A stretch of DNA of 64,000 nucleotides from Crocinitomix algicola (GTDB lineage Bacteria; Bacteroidota; Bacteroidia; Flavobacteriales_D; Crocinitomicaceae). The translations under genes were made by a program, and so were the position numbers. Location: the NCBI RefSeq assembly GCF_001661595.2, contig NZ_LYPF02000002.1:248001-312000 (forward strand). The letters are read 5' to 3'. Within the stretch, counting starts at the first letter, position 1, and the number at the start of each line of letters is the position of its first letter. Under the pieces are notes generated by a model. The model made no database searches. It had not been told where the DNA came from and worked only from the letters and a program-made list of their open reading frames with translations. Below are positions 28,872 through 38,124 of the stretch, one piece after another.

Positions 28872-28879
28872 TGATGAGT

Positions 28880-29287
28880 TTAGGAATGCACTTCTTGGAT
28901 GCGATCGGCCATATAATTGAATAAATTCGTTAAAGGCTTAACAACCATCATTTTTAGAAAGGCATTTATTTCTCCTTCAAATTTTAAATAAGCTTGAGAT
29001 TTATTATCTGGCTGCTCCTCAATGAAAACTTCTAAAGTAAAAGGAAACGGCGCATTTTCTCCTGATTTAATATTTATTTTGCCATTCGGTTCAACAGTGT
29101 CTTTTACAAGTGGAATAACTGCTGCATTTTGAATTTTAAAAGAACATTCTTCAGTTGTAGCCTTCCAGTCAGATATTTTATCTTGAGGAAGTAATTCTTT
29201 TATATTGTTGAAATCTGTTAAATACGTAAAAACAGTTTCTTGATTCGCGTTTATTATAACTTTATTACTGTCAATTTTAGTAGCCAT
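28880..29287 (-). CDS. SRPBCC-fold (START/Bet v1-like) protein
   Basis: 135 residues from the ATG at 29287, which overlaps the TAA of pyrE (TAATG). An upstream ATG at 29299 lies inside pyrE. SNKVIINANQETVFTYLTDF and KELLPQDKISDWKATTEECS fit the polyketide-cyclase/SRPBCC fold, a hydrophobic ligand pocket. The ligand is unknown. Its tight coupling to pyrE is probably for expression rather than a pathway link. Confidence 0.8.
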   Translation of the reverse strand: MATKIDSNKVIINANQETVFTYLTDFNNIKELLPQDKISDWKATTEECSFKIQNAAVIPLVKDTVEPNGKINIKSGENAPFPFTLEVFIEEQPDNKSQAYLKFEGEINAFLKMMVVKPLTNLFNYMADRIQEVHS

Positions 29288-29928
29288 TATGATTGCCAAT
29301 TTTCAGGGTTATTATTCCAACTATTTAAAGATTCGATATCTTTCTCAGAGACATAATTCTCTTTTGCCGCTTGTTCGATTAACAAATCGTAATTGCTCAA
29401 TGTAAAATAAGGACAATTTGCATTTTCAAAATTTTCTTCGGCTACTTTAAAGCCATAGGTAAATATTGCAGCTAATCCAACTACATTACACCCCGCCTCT
29501 TTAAGGGCTTCAACGGCTTTTAAGCTACTTCCTCCAGTTGAGATTAAATCTTCAATTACCACAACTCTTTGACCGGAATGAAATTCTCCTTCTATTTGAT
29601 TTCCTAAACCATGTCCTTTAGCAGAAGATCTCACATAGATAAATGGAAGCCCCATTTCTTCAGCCACAAGTGCACCAATAGCAATTCCACCAGTTGCAAC
29701 ACCCGCAATAACGTCGACTGTTTCAAACTTTGCTTTGATTTGCTCAGAAAAAGTTTGACGAATAGCAGTTCTAATTGTAGGATACGATAAAGTTTTTCGA
29801 TTGTCACAATAAATGGGTGACTTCATTCCACTGGACCATATGAATGGATCTGAGGGATTTAATTTAACAGCCTTAATTTGTAACAAAAAATCAGCTATTT
29901 TTAGGGCTTTATCCTTATTTAAAATCAT
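29287..29928 (-). CDS. pyrE: Orotate phosphoribosyltransferase
   Basis: 213 residues. WSSGMKSPIYCDNRKTLSYP binds orotate, and VVVIEDLISTGGSSLKAVEA is the PRPP-binding loop. It converts orotate and PRPP to OMP, two steps ahead of UMP and directly after PyrD (6240). It is divergent from the NUDIX gene with eight bases between the start codons, so the promoters overlap. Confidence 0.97.
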   Translation of the reverse strand: MILNKDKALKIADFLLQIKAVKLNPSDPFIWSSGMKSPIYCDNRKTLSYPTIRTAIRQTFSEQIKAKFETVDVIAGVATGGIAIGALVAEEMGLPFIYVRSSAKGHGLGNQIEGEFHSGQRVVVIEDLISTGGSSLKAVEALKEAGCNVVGLAAIFTYGFKVAEENFENANCPYFTLSNYDLLIEQAAKENYVSEKDIESLNSWNNNPENWQS

Positions 29929-29936
29929 AGGCGCAA

Positions 29937-30524
29937 ATGTATAAAGTTTTTATCGAAAATAAACCGATTAGTTTTCATTTTAATTCTCAAGTTTCAAGTT
30001 TAGAAAATCCAAAAAAAGTTTGGGAATGGATACAAGAATATCTTCTCTCAACAAAAAATGAACTTCATATTGAACTTGTGGATGAGGCTGAGTTTTGGGC
30101 TGTATTTACTAACTATAAATTCATTGAAGCGGCTGGGGGATTGGTAGAAAGGGAGAATAGGTTTTTATTTATCAAACGAAATGGCTTTTGGGACATTCCT
30201 AAAGGTAAACTTGAAGGAAATGAGACTCCTGAAATTGGGGCAATTCGAGAAATTGAGGAAGAGTGTGGGTTGGAGTCTCCAAAAATTAAAGAACATTTAA
30301 TTGACACTTATCACACCTATCAGCATAAAGGAGAACACATTTTAAAAAAGACTTATTGGTTTTGGTTGGAAGAAGGGGAGGAGTTGCGAGAATTAATTCC
30401 TCAAACTGAAGAGGGAATTACAGAGGTAGCGTATTTTGGATTAAAAGAATTCGATAAGATTAGGTCGAATACCTACACTTCTATTCTTGCTGTTATGGAT
30501 TGCCTTGAAAAAAAAATGAATTAA
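29937..30524 (+). CDS. NUDIX hydrolase
   Basis: 195 residues. The NUDIX box runs GKLEGNETPEIGAIREIEEE followed by CGL (about residues 89-111) and matches GX5EX7REUXEEXGU. An N-terminal extension of about 60 residues (YKVFIENKPISFHFNSQVSS) is found in Bacteroidota homologues of this group. It hydrolyses a nucleoside-diphosphate-linked compound; the substrate cannot be read. It is divergent from pyrE. Confidence 0.92.
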   Translation: MYKVFIENKPISFHFNSQVSSLENPKKVWEWIQEYLLSTKNELHIELVDEAEFWAVFTNYKFIEAAGGLVERENRFLFIKRNGFWDIPKGKLEGNETPEIGAIREIEEECGLESPKIKEHLIDTYHTYQHKGEHILKKTYWFWLEEGEELRELIPQTEEGITEVAYFGLKEFDKIRSNTYTSILAVMDCLEKKMN

Positions 30525-30581
30525 GGTTGTTACTTTTTAGTTTAAGTTGAATTACTTGAAAAAACCGTATTGTAAAATACC

Positions 30582-31139
30582 TTGAAAGTATCGCCCGAAA
30601 TATTAAAAGATGATCAAAGATTAGTTGAATTAGCTAAGAGAGATCGTAATGCTTTTGCTTTAATTTATGAGAAGTATTTTGAACGAATTTATTTATTCGT
30701 TTATAAACGCGTTCAGGATGAAGCAAAGGCGGGCGATATTTGTCAAGAAGCGATGTTGAAAGCAATGTTTAATATTCATAAATACGAAAATAGAGGGGCT
30801 CCTTTCTCTTCATGGCTGTATAGGATTGCTTCTAACGAGGCAAATTTGTATTTTAGAAAATTAAAGAAAGAGGTAAAGATAGAAGTAAGTGAAAAAGACA
30901 TTCAGGTAATGATGAGGGAAGTTTCGATTAATGATGTTGATAACATGAATGAGCAAGAAAAATTGGTAAAGGCATTAAATAATTTAACGCCAGAACAGGC
31001 TGAGATAATTGACCTTCGCTTTTTTATGCATTATTCATTTAAAGCCATTGCTGATTTCTATTCAATAACAGAAGCTTCGGCGAAAATGCGGGTTTATCGT
31101 ATTTTGGAAAAGCTTAAGAAAGGATGGACATCCAAATGA
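30582..31139 (+). CDS. ECF-type RNA polymerase sigma factor, second copy
   Basis: 185 residues. The start is TTG at 30582: a stop at 30573 in the same frame leaves no upstream start, and the next ATG would cut into region 2. Region 2 (FALIYEKYFERIYLFVYKRV; FNIHKYENRGAPFSSWLYRI) and region 4 (IDLRFFMHYSFKAIADFYSI; ASAKMRVYRILEKLKK) are clear. It is similar to the sigma factor at 3688. The stop overlaps the start of the next gene as ATGA, coupling it to a small membrane protein. Confidence 0.9.
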   Translation: MKVSPEILKDDQRLVELAKRDRNAFALIYEKYFERIYLFVYKRVQDEAKAGDICQEAMLKAMFNIHKYENRGAPFSSWLYRIASNEANLYFRKLKKEVKIEVSEKDIQVMMREVSINDVDNMNEQEKLVKALNNLTPEQAEIIDLRFFMHYSFKAIADFYSITEASAKMRVYRILEKLKKGWTSK

Positions 31140-31390
31140 AAAAATATAGTATAAATAGAGATGAAAACCTTAAAAAGCCATCGAAAGAAACGATGGCTAA
31201 GTATAAGGATTTTACACATATTTCTCATGAGTATGATCGGTTAACTAAACGGCCAAAAGTTCCACTCTACAAGGATAAAAGGATGTTTATTGTACTCCTT
31301 ATTATTCTAATGATTGCTTACTTAGTTTCGCAAGCGAATGAAGAAAGCAAATCGGAAAGTGATGCAACCGCTACTGAGCAAGTAAACTAA
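31136..31390 (+). CDS. Small single-pass membrane protein, likely partner of the second sigma factor
   Basis: 84 residues from the ATG that overlaps the sigma stop; an upstream ATG at 31124 is less likely. The cytoplasmic part (about 1-48, MKKYSINRDENLKKPSKETM and DFTHISHEYDRLTKRPKVP) lines up by eye with the N-terminus of the protein at 4259. One helix spans about 49-65, followed by a short acidic tail. Unlike the 4259 protein it has no GldM-like outer domain. An anti-sigma or membrane-tether role is inferred from context. Its last 20 bases overlap the convergent thioredoxin-like gene. Confidence 0.65.
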   Translation: MKKYSINRDENLKKPSKETMAKYKDFTHISHEYDRLTKRPKVPLYKDKRMFIVLLIILMIAYLVSQANEESKSESDATATEQVN

Positions 31391-31943
31391 TATCTGTTTT
31401 TTCTAATAAAGCGATAATCTCTTTTTGAATCGTTTTTCCTTTGTCCTTATTATATGCTTTTTGCATTTCTACATTGACTTGTTCGTAGGGCAGGTTTTGG
31501 GCCATTAATTCTGTTCTTAACTCTTGGATATGAGCTGGTCGTGGTCCCCAATTAAATAGGTCATTTTGGTTTTGATCTCGAACAATTAATTTAGGGATTG
31601 ATCTTCCTCCATTGGTGAGGTATTGATCCATTAATTCAAGGTTTTCATCTCTTAATTTCCACTCAAATTGTATATTCTCATTCAATTCGCTCATCATCCA
31701 GAGAAATCCAATTGAATGTGCGGCATCACCACACCAGCCTTCTGTTAAAACAATCCAATGCTGAGGCGATGTTATGGATTTAATCGTTTCTATTGTTTCC
31801 GGTAATAGTTCCCCTTTTTCTAACCATCTTTCTAATCGTTTAACACTCATTTTTGAATAATGGAGCATTGCATCAGAATTTTGGTCGTTTGTGGTTCGAT
31901 TTTCTCCTAAGAGTTTATTTATAGTATCAATATAATTTTTCAT
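31371..31943 (-). CDS. Thioredoxin-like protein
   Basis: 190 residues without a signal peptide. HWIVLTEGWCGDAAHSIGFL is the thioredoxin-fold active-site strand, with a single cysteine in WCGDA instead of CxxC. FEWKLRDENLELMDQYLTNG and RSIPKLIVRD give the cis-proline strand. This matches the thioredoxin_9-like cytoplasmic family often encoded in Bacteroidota. The reaction is unknown; loss of the second cysteine argues against a classic disulfide reductase. The gene ends 20 bases inside the convergent membrane-protein gene. Confidence 0.82.
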   Translation of the reverse strand: MKNYIDTINKLLGENRTTNDQNSDAMLHYSKMSVKRLERWLEKGELLPETIETIKSITSPQHWIVLTEGWCGDAAHSIGFLWMMSELNENIQFEWKLRDENLELMDQYLTNGGRSIPKLIVRDQNQNDLFNWGPRPAHIQELRTELMAQNLPYEQVNVEMQKAYNKDKGKTIQKEIIALLEKTDISLLAQ

Positions 31944-32224
31944 GTTGGTTTAGACGACTTTTTTTTGTTTTACTTACAATTAATTGGATTAGTATAAAAA
32001 GTAAAAAAAGCGTATAGAAATAGATCGATTGATTGGTAAGGAGTTGTTAAATTTGAGTATCGGATAATTACACCTATCTGTTAACCTGAAACATGCCTAT
32101 TAGATGTGTAAAACAATTAAGTGAAGATGTGTTCTAATGAATAAGTAGCGTATGAAAAAGAACAAAAGTAGCGTTTACACTTTTATTGAATAAAAACCCA
32201 ATCTATAGCTGTTTCAGGTTCTTT

Positions 32225-32539
32225 CTAATTAATAAAAACGGTTTTTCTGACAGAATCTTTTACATCATCCTCGTTCCAAACATGAAGCCAAACTTCATAA
32301 GTATCCGGAATTGTGTATATAGCAGTATCGTCAGGATTTGTTGATTTTTCACCATTACCAAAGTTCCAACGCCATTTCACTGCATTTTCAGACTGATCAT
32401 AAAAGTAAAGTGAGCAGATAGAAATGCAATTGTTATTCTCAACAAAAAAATTTGCTTTTGGTAGTGGAGCAGGTGCAGGTTTATTACAAGCCATCACCGT
32501 AAACAACAATGCAATAATGACGGCTCCTAATTTTACCAT
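32225..32539 (-). CDS. Small PKD-domain lipoprotein
   Basis: 104 residues. The signal ends LLFTVMAC at residue 18, a lipobox. The mature part is one PKD domain: CISICSLYFYDQSENAVKWR, WNFGNGEKSTNPDDTAIYTI, PDTYEVWLHV. It follows the S46 peptidase gene after three bases and may be cotranscribed with it. It is related in design to the protein at 2471, but a direct orthology is not shown. Confidence 0.75.
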   Translation of the reverse strand: MVKLGAVIIALLFTVMACNKPAPAPLPKANFFVENNNCISICSLYFYDQSENAVKWRWNFGNGEKSTNPDDTAIYTIPDTYEVWLHVWNEDDVKDSVRKTVFIN

Positions 32540-32542
32540 TTT

Positions 32543-34648
32543 TTATTTAATTAAATTCATTTCTTCGATAAGGTGACTAGCTTCACCGTACTTGTCTATC
32601 ACCCATAGCACATAACGAATGTCAACAACAATGTTACGACATCTTGATTCATCAAACATAAAATCAGACATTGTACTTTCCCAAGAACGGTCGAAATTGA
32701 TCCCCATTAAATTACCATCAGCATCTATTACAGGGCTCCCAGAATTACCTCCTGTTGTATGGTTCGAAGCAGTAAAACAAACCCAAAGTTCTCCGTCTTG
32801 ATCATATCCGCCAAAATCCCGCTCTGCATACAATTCTAGGAATCGGTTTGTTAGTTGAAAATCAGGGTTTTTAGGGTCGTATTTCTGCATAATTCCATCA
32901 ATAGTGGTATAAGGTAAGTATTTCATCCCATCCCGAGGAGCAGACCCTTCCAATTTACCATAAGCTATACGTAATGTTGAATTGGCATCTGCCCAAGTTT
33001 TTCTGTCCGGCATCATTTCTAAAATACCACCGACATACACTTTCATTAATTCTTCTTCTTTTTTGGTGAATTTTTGATAAGCGTCACTAATTTTTGAGAA
33101 GAAGTTTCGGTAGATTAATAGAGAGTATGTGTATGCAGGGTCGTTCAGAATCTTTTTCGCTGAACCCTTTTTGAAATTCGCTAAAAATTCAGGTAATTCA
33201 TCTTGATTAAGCAAGATTGACTTTTCAAAAAGTCGATCACCTTTCTTTTCCCATGATTCAGCTAAACCTTCGGGTAATAAGTCATTGTCTGTATAAGATA
33301 AATAGAGTGGGGTAAGGGTGTTAAAGATTTCTTGATCAATTAATTTGTTGTAATTTTTAAAGAATCCTTGTTGACGCTTAGTCAGACGCTCAATTTCATC
33401 AGCTAATTCTCCTTTTTCCTTCAGTTCGTCATAGTTGTTGGCGATATTTGCAAAGTTTAATACAAATTGCATAAACTCTGGTCCTACATAAAAATACTCC
33501 ACAAAAATTGAACGAGCCATTTCATATTTTTTATTTTGCTCTTGAAGTTGATTGAGTTGATCAATTATATCAAAGTATTTTTCTTTTGTTTTCGTGTTTT
33601 CGGCTGCTATTGAGCGAAATTTTTCTTCGAATTCCTTCTTCTTTTCTAAGGCATTCAATTCGTTCAATCCACCAATTTGACCGATCCATTTTTTCCATGC
33701 ATTGGCAATTCGAGCTTGTTTAGAAGCGTATTGGATTCTCGTTTGATCATCCTTATTCATCGCTGGTTTTAGAATGTCGAGGGTTTGTTGTCGCATGTCA
33801 ATTCTCGCTGGTCGTTCTTCTTCCATATAGAATTTTAATTTCCCTGAAGAGAAATGTTGATCAGTTGATCCAGGGAATCCATAAACCATTGTAAAATCTC
33901 CCTCTTTTTTTGGTTTTAAGCTAATTGGTAAGAATTTTTTGGGCTGATAAGGAACATTATCCTCGCTGTAAGCGGCTGATTTATTGTTCTTGTCTGCATA
34001 AATTCTAAATACGGAAAAATCCCCTGTATGTCTCGGCCAAACCCAGTTATCTGTATCTCCGCCAAATTTACCAATTGCCGAAGGAGGTGTCCCTACCAAT
34101 CTAACATCATTAAAATCTTCAGTTATCAGCATATAATACTGATTCCCTAAATTGAATGGCTTAACGACTGCTAAAACTGATTCGGTGGTATATTCTTCTT
34201 CTAAATTTTTGATTCGATCAGCAAGTTTATGCGAATCGCCATTTAAAATGAGATTAGTCACATCTTTAATCTCACGCACGAAAGTAACGCGCATGCTAGG
34301 ATTAGGTAATTCTTCTTTTAGGTTTTTTGCCCAAAAACCATGTTTTAAATAATCATTCTCTAAAGAAGAATGAGATTGAATCGCGCCAAATCCACAATGG
34401 TGATTCGTTAAAATTAATCCTCTATCAGAAACTATTTCAGCAGTACAACCTCCATTAAACTGTACTATTGCATCTTTAAGACTTGCCGAATTTGTGGCAT
34501 ATATTTCTTCCGGACTTAGATTCAATCCATAAGTTTTCATGTCTGAATGAAACATTTCAATTAAAGAAGGAATCCACATACCTTCAACCGCTCTGGATTG
34601 AAATTGAAGTCCTATAGTTACTGTTAATAAAAGGAATAAATTTCTCAT
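32543..34648 (-). CDS. S46 family dipeptidyl peptidase (DPP7/DPP11-like)
   Basis: 701 residues with a signal peptide (about 1-20). The catalytic triad is visible: histidine in GLILTNHHCGFGAIQ (near 83), aspartate in GGDTDNWVWPRHTGDF and serine in HTTGGNSGSPVID (near 640). The conserved end VVDIRYVLWVIDKYGEASHL is also present. These periplasmic serine exopeptidases remove dipeptides from peptides in the periplasm and are common in Bacteroidota that feed on protein. Specificity (DPP7 or DPP11) cannot be settled by eye. Confidence 0.95.
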   Translation of the reverse strand: MRNLFLLLTVTIGLQFQSRAVEGMWIPSLIEMFHSDMKTYGLNLSPEEIYATNSASLKDAIVQFNGGCTAEIVSDRGLILTNHHCGFGAIQSHSSLENDYLKHGFWAKNLKEELPNPSMRVTFVREIKDVTNLILNGDSHKLADRIKNLEEEYTTESVLAVVKPFNLGNQYYMLITEDFNDVRLVGTPPSAIGKFGGDTDNWVWPRHTGDFSVFRIYADKNNKSAAYSEDNVPYQPKKFLPISLKPKKEGDFTMVYGFPGSTDQHFSSGKLKFYMEEERPARIDMRQQTLDILKPAMNKDDQTRIQYASKQARIANAWKKWIGQIGGLNELNALEKKKEFEEKFRSIAAENTKTKEKYFDIIDQLNQLQEQNKKYEMARSIFVEYFYVGPEFMQFVLNFANIANNYDELKEKGELADEIERLTKRQQGFFKNYNKLIDQEIFNTLTPLYLSYTDNDLLPEGLAESWEKKGDRLFEKSILLNQDELPEFLANFKKGSAKKILNDPAYTYSLLIYRNFFSKISDAYQKFTKKEEELMKVYVGGILEMMPDRKTWADANSTLRIAYGKLEGSAPRDGMKYLPYTTIDGIMQKYDPKNPDFQLTNRFLELYAERDFGGYDQDGELWVCFTASNHTTGGNSGSPVIDADGNLMGINFDRSWESTMSDFMFDESRCRNIVVDIRYVLWVIDKYGEASHLIEEMNLIK

Positions 34649-34785
34649 AAAATGATTTGATTTTTGATCTGCTGCAAAGATAATAAAGATTCCTTCAATC
34701 TTATCAATCCTAGAATTATCCGATAGAATGAGGATATGTAAATCTTTTTATCGAATTTAGAGACCTATCATTTTATTTGGTTCTT

Positions 34786-35292
34786 ATGAATTTTGAAAAA
34801 CATATAGCTGCGGCAAAAAAATCTAAATTTGGTTTATTTAAGTTAAACCTAGGATTAGGTTTTATCATCCCTTTTAATCGTCCGCATGGTATAAAAATTA
34901 AGAAGATTGAGTTTAACCGAATTACAACGGTAATACCTTACAAAAGAAAAAACTTCAATCACATTAAAGGTATTCATGCCTGTGGTTTGGCTACGGCTGC
35001 GGAATTTTCTTCAGGATTTCTATTATTGAATAAGTTAGGGAATAAGAAATATCGGTTGATTATGGAATCTTTAAAAATGGAGTATCATTATCAGGCCAAA
35101 AAAACGGTGTATGCCGTATTTGAAGCGCAAGACGATTGGATGGATGAAAAAATATTCAGCCCTTTAAAAAATCAAGATAGTATCTATGTTGCGTGTCAGA
35201 TTAAACTGCATGATTGTGATGGGAATCATATTGCGACAGGGTACACAAATTGGCAAATTAAACGATGGGATAAGGTTAAAACAAAGGTATAA
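34786..35292 (+). CDS. DUF4442 hotdog-fold protein
   Basis: 168 residues from the ATG at 34786; a TTG at 34777 is possible. PHGIKIKKIEFNRITTVIPY, NFNHIKGIHACGLATAAEFS and YQAKKTVYAVFEAQDDWMDE follow the DUF4442 family, related to thioesterase-like hotdog proteins such as PaaI. The substrate is unknown, and a general acyl-CoA thioesterase role is only inferred. Confidence 0.78.
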   Translation: MNFEKHIAAAKKSKFGLFKLNLGLGFIIPFNRPHGIKIKKIEFNRITTVIPYKRKNFNHIKGIHACGLATAAEFSSGFLLLNKLGNKKYRLIMESLKMEYHYQAKKTVYAVFEAQDDWMDEKIFSPLKNQDSIYVACQIKLHDCDGNHIATGYTNWQIKRWDKVKTKV

Positions 35293-35380
35293 ATGACAGC
35301 TTGTCATTGATCACGTGATTTTGACAGGAGAACCTTTCTTTGCATGTTAATTGCAACAGTAATGGTCAGAATTAAAAAGT

Positions 35381-36106
35381 ATGAATGTATTAAGGTTTAT
35401 TTTTGGATTGGGGATTGCATTTTCAATTTTCAGTTTTATTTGGGGATTTATTATGCTATTGATAAATTCAATTCGTGGAAACGCTGGCAGAGCAAAACAA
35501 GTGCAAGATTATACATTAAGAATAATCAAATATTTTTTACTTGTTTCTGTGACCGCGAATTACATTTTCAAGTACCAGGCAGGTGATGATCAAACTTTGT
35601 CTTGGGCATACATGCTTTTGGGAACGATGGTGATGGTTTTTTATCTTATGGGAAAACTGCAAAAAAGAATGTTGTTTAGTCAGCTTTCAAAACACCCTGT
35701 ATTGGCTCGATTTACGGCAACTATTGATCCTCTTGTGGAACGCTATTTATTGATAGGTTCAGTTGTTTATTTTATAATTTGTTTACAATTACCAGATATG
35801 GTTAATAATGGAGTAGTTAATTGGTTTACGACATCAATAGCAGCAATATATGACGCTCCAATAATTGGATGGATTTTTTCAGTGATTGCTTTTTTCTTTT
35901 TAGTGAACATTCTTTTTAGGGGAGCTAATGTAATAGGTAGTTTAGTGACTGGACAGCCACTCAATCGTCCAAGCGTTGGTGGTTTTGGTCAATTTCAACA
36001 GGGATCAAATCCTTTTGAACAATTTAGAGAGAAACAACGTGAAGAAGAAGGTTTCGTTGATTACGAAGATGTGACTGACGAAGAAGAAAGTGAAAACAAA
36101 AATTAA
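35381..36106 (+). CDS. Integral membrane protein, unknown
   Basis: 241 residues with four or five hydrophobic helices: about 5-28, 45-62, 75-92, 118-140 and 165-185. The C-terminal 50 residues are soluble, Phe/Gln-rich then acidic (FGQFQQGSNPFEQF; DYEDVTDEEESENKN). I do not recognise a family. It is flanked by DUF4442 upstream and convergent genes downstream. Confidence 0.65.
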   Translation: MNVLRFIFGLGIAFSIFSFIWGFIMLLINSIRGNAGRAKQVQDYTLRIIKYFLLVSVTANYIFKYQAGDDQTLSWAYMLLGTMVMVFYLMGKLQKRMLFSQLSKHPVLARFTATIDPLVERYLLIGSVVYFIICLQLPDMVNNGVVNWFTTSIAAIYDAPIIGWIFSVIAFFFLVNILFRGANVIGSLVTGQPLNRPSVGGFGQFQQGSNPFEQFREKQREEEGFVDYEDVTDEEESENKN

Positions 36107-36108
36107 CG

Positions 36109-36600
36109 TTATTTTTTCAATTTAAAGTCGGTTTCAAGGTATTTTGAGGTCCAAGTTTTATTTTCACGTACACCTATAGTATAATGATAGGTTGAATCGT
36201 TTTTATATTGCCAATATTCTGTTAGTTTTATGTTTTTGTAGGGATATTGATAAATAATGTCATTATGGTTTGCTTCCACAGTTCCCTCCGTTAATCCTCC
36301 AAATCTATCAAATTCCCAAAAGCGGATGGCGTTTGATGATGAATCAAACTGTCGAACACCATGATTTCTATTGCCGATTGTATTGGTATCTGATGAAGTA
36401 TAACTTCTTGTATTTGCTATTACTATAGATTTTTCTAAATCAAAATAGTAAGAAATTTCTTGGTAAAAAGAAGAGCCGTCGGCCCAAACACCTTCAGCTA
36501 TCCAAGTATTGTTTACTAACGGCTCAAAAACTTTTAAACGGTGGTTAGGACCTGTTTGAAAAGAGAGTCCTGCGATGAATAAACCAACTAAAAAATTCAT
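36109..36600 (-). CDS. Secreted lipocalin-like protein, unknown
   Basis: 163 residues with a short hydrophobic N-terminus (MNFLVGLFIAGLSFQ). The body is all beta: LVNNTWIAEGVWADGSSFYQ, IRFWEFDRFGGLTEGTVEAN, YWQYKNDSTYHYTIGVRENK. It resembles the short beta-barrel proteins annotated as DUF1579/DUF6265-like, but I cannot assign it. It follows the VOC-family gene after one base, so the two genes are probably cotranscribed. Confidence 0.6.
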   Translation of the reverse strand: MNFLVGLFIAGLSFQTGPNHRLKVFEPLVNNTWIAEGVWADGSSFYQEISYYFDLEKSIVIANTRSYTSSDTNTIGNRNHGVRQFDSSSNAIRFWEFDRFGGLTEGTVEANHNDIIYQYPYKNIKLTEYWQYKNDSTYHYTIGVRENKTWTSKYLETDFKLKK

Positions 36601-36601
36601 A

Positions 36602-36949
36602 TTATTCTATTATTTCTGTCCAAACGGCGAGTTCATTTCCCTCCAGATCTTCAAACTGAAATCGTCGACCGCCAGGAAAGGTGAAAATGGGTACGGTAAT
36701 TTTACCGCCATTTTTTTCTATTATTGGAAGTATTTCTTCGAGATTATCATGATACAGTACAACTAGAGCGCCATTAACTATAGGTTGATTTGTCTTTTCA
36801 AAACCTCCTTCAATTCCACTATTGGAAAATGCAATGTATTGATCACCATAATCCTTAAATTCCCATCCAAATACATTCCCGTAAAAATCCTTAACACGTT
36901 TTAAATCTTTTGCTTTAAACTCGATATAGTTTATTTTTATCGTATTCAT
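36602..36949 (-). CDS. VOC (glyoxalase/bleomycin resistance) family protein
   Basis: 115 residues, the normal single-module length. INYIEFKAKDLKRVKDFYGN, FGWEFKDYGDQYIAFSN and GRRFQFEDLEGNELAVW are the paired beta-alpha-beta-beta-beta pattern with the C-terminal metal-site glutamate region. The substrate is unknown. It is the first gene of a pair with the lipocalin-like gene. Confidence 0.88.
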   Translation of the reverse strand: MNTIKINYIEFKAKDLKRVKDFYGNVFGWEFKDYGDQYIAFSNSGIEGGFEKTNQPIVNGALVVLYHDNLEEILPIIEKNGGKITVPIFTFPGGRRFQFEDLEGNELAVWTEIIE

Positions 36950-36970
36950 TTTTTTAGTGATTAATTGAAA

Positions 36971-38005
36971 TTATTGATTGTTTAATGCATTTTCTCTTTG
37001 TCTTCTTGCTAATCTATCACGTAATATGTTCGCGTAATTTCTACCTTCTTTTATTCGGTAATCACCATAAGATTTTTGAGCTAATTCTAAAGCTTTTTCA
37101 ATTTCACCGTTAATTTCATGATAAATAGCCATGTTGTAGGTTGCTCTTCCTGCAACTTTTCTTTTTGTTGATTGTAAATCTTTTTTCCACATTTCTGCAG
37201 CACCGTCCCAATCACCAACATCAGACCTTCTTCTAGCAATTTTTAAGTTATTACTTCCTTTTGTATAGTAATTCCGCCATACACGAAACCTCTGATATTC
37301 TATACGACCAGCATAGTGTCGACCAATATTTGTAGAGACTTGTCTCACTGCTTGTCCACGGTTCAGTAGAGTGGCTGCCGCTGCCGCTGGATTAATTCCA
37401 CTACCACGAGATTGTAATTGGTCTGACCATCTAAATTCGTCTAAAATTAGTTTGCGTGATGGGTCATAAATTCGCCAACCTGTTTTTATCAAAGTTGTCA
37501 TTGTCGCGTTGTGAACAGGTACTTGAACGTCTCCCAAAGGAGTTGACTTAGTGGTCGTTCCCATTGAATAGTTAATTTTAGTGTCCGTATCATACACCTC
37601 TAAAACCATCAAAAAGTCGAGGTTGTTTTCACGACAGATTGTTTCTACCTTGCTCCAAGGAATTTGCGCCGGGAAAACATCCATACCACCATTTTCAACA
37701 GGTAATGAGTCTAAAATTTCGAGGTAGTCAAAACGATTTATAGTAGTTAAATAATCAAAAGCTCCTTGAATGGCCGCATTTGATCCAGCAACATCTAGGT
37801 CTCCTTCAAGAGAAAGTCCTTTATCGACGATATCAATTAACTTACTTTCACCGGATGAAAACGAGCGATTAATAAATCCACCTCTTAAATAGTCTTTGTC
37901 AACATGGACAATTGGTGGTTCAGTTACAGTAAGATAAACCCGTTGTTTACAACTGGTAATGGAGAGTAAAAAAAGACCAAAAATATAGGGTAGAATTTTG
38001 TTCAT
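36971..38005 (-). CDS. DUF6340-type lipoprotein
   Basis: 344 residues from the ATG at 38005. MNKILPYIFGLFLLSITSCK is a lipoprotein signal with lipobox TSC. Residues 25-200 form a conserved module (YLTVTEPPIVHVDKD, WSKVETICRENNLDFLMVLE) and the C-terminal third is helical, TPR-like (AGRATYNMAIYHEINGEIEK). This matches the Bacteroidota DUF6340 family, whose function is unknown. It is upstream of the VOC gene on the same strand, 21 bases apart. Confidence 0.75.
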   Translation of the reverse strand: MNKILPYIFGLFLLSITSCKQRVYLTVTEPPIVHVDKDYLRGGFINRSFSSGESKLIDIVDKGLSLEGDLDVAGSNAAIQGAFDYLTTINRFDYLEILDSLPVENGGMDVFPAQIPWSKVETICRENNLDFLMVLEVYDTDTKINYSMGTTTKSTPLGDVQVPVHNATMTTLIKTGWRIYDPSRKLILDEFRWSDQLQSRGSGINPAAAAATLLNRGQAVRQVSTNIGRHYAGRIEYQRFRVWRNYYTKGSNNLKIARRRSDVGDWDGAAEMWKKDLQSTKRKVAGRATYNMAIYHEINGEIEKALELAQKSYGDYRIKEGRNYANILRDRLARRQRENALNNQ

Positions 38006-38071
38006 AGTTCGTGTTTTTGGACTAATGTACAAATTTGATGCCTAAGGGGCAGATTTATTTGAGGGATAAAA

Positions 38072-38102
38072 AAAGGGAGTTTAGCTCATGTAAACTCCCT
38101 TT
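38072..38102 (-). terminator. Terminator of pnp
   Basis: Perfect 12-base arms aaagggagttta (38072-38083) and taaactcccttt (38091-38102) around a seven-base loop. The minus-strand product ends in a T run. It lies 22 bases after the pnp stop. Confidence 0.9.
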
Positions 38103-38124
38103 TGAATTTCGCGTTAAAACGAAT

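Noticed and set aside
35344-35586. 80-codon frame on the plus strand overlapping the membrane protein at 35381
   Set aside because: It is the alternative frame of a convincing membrane protein and has cysteine/phenylalanine-rich noise composition.
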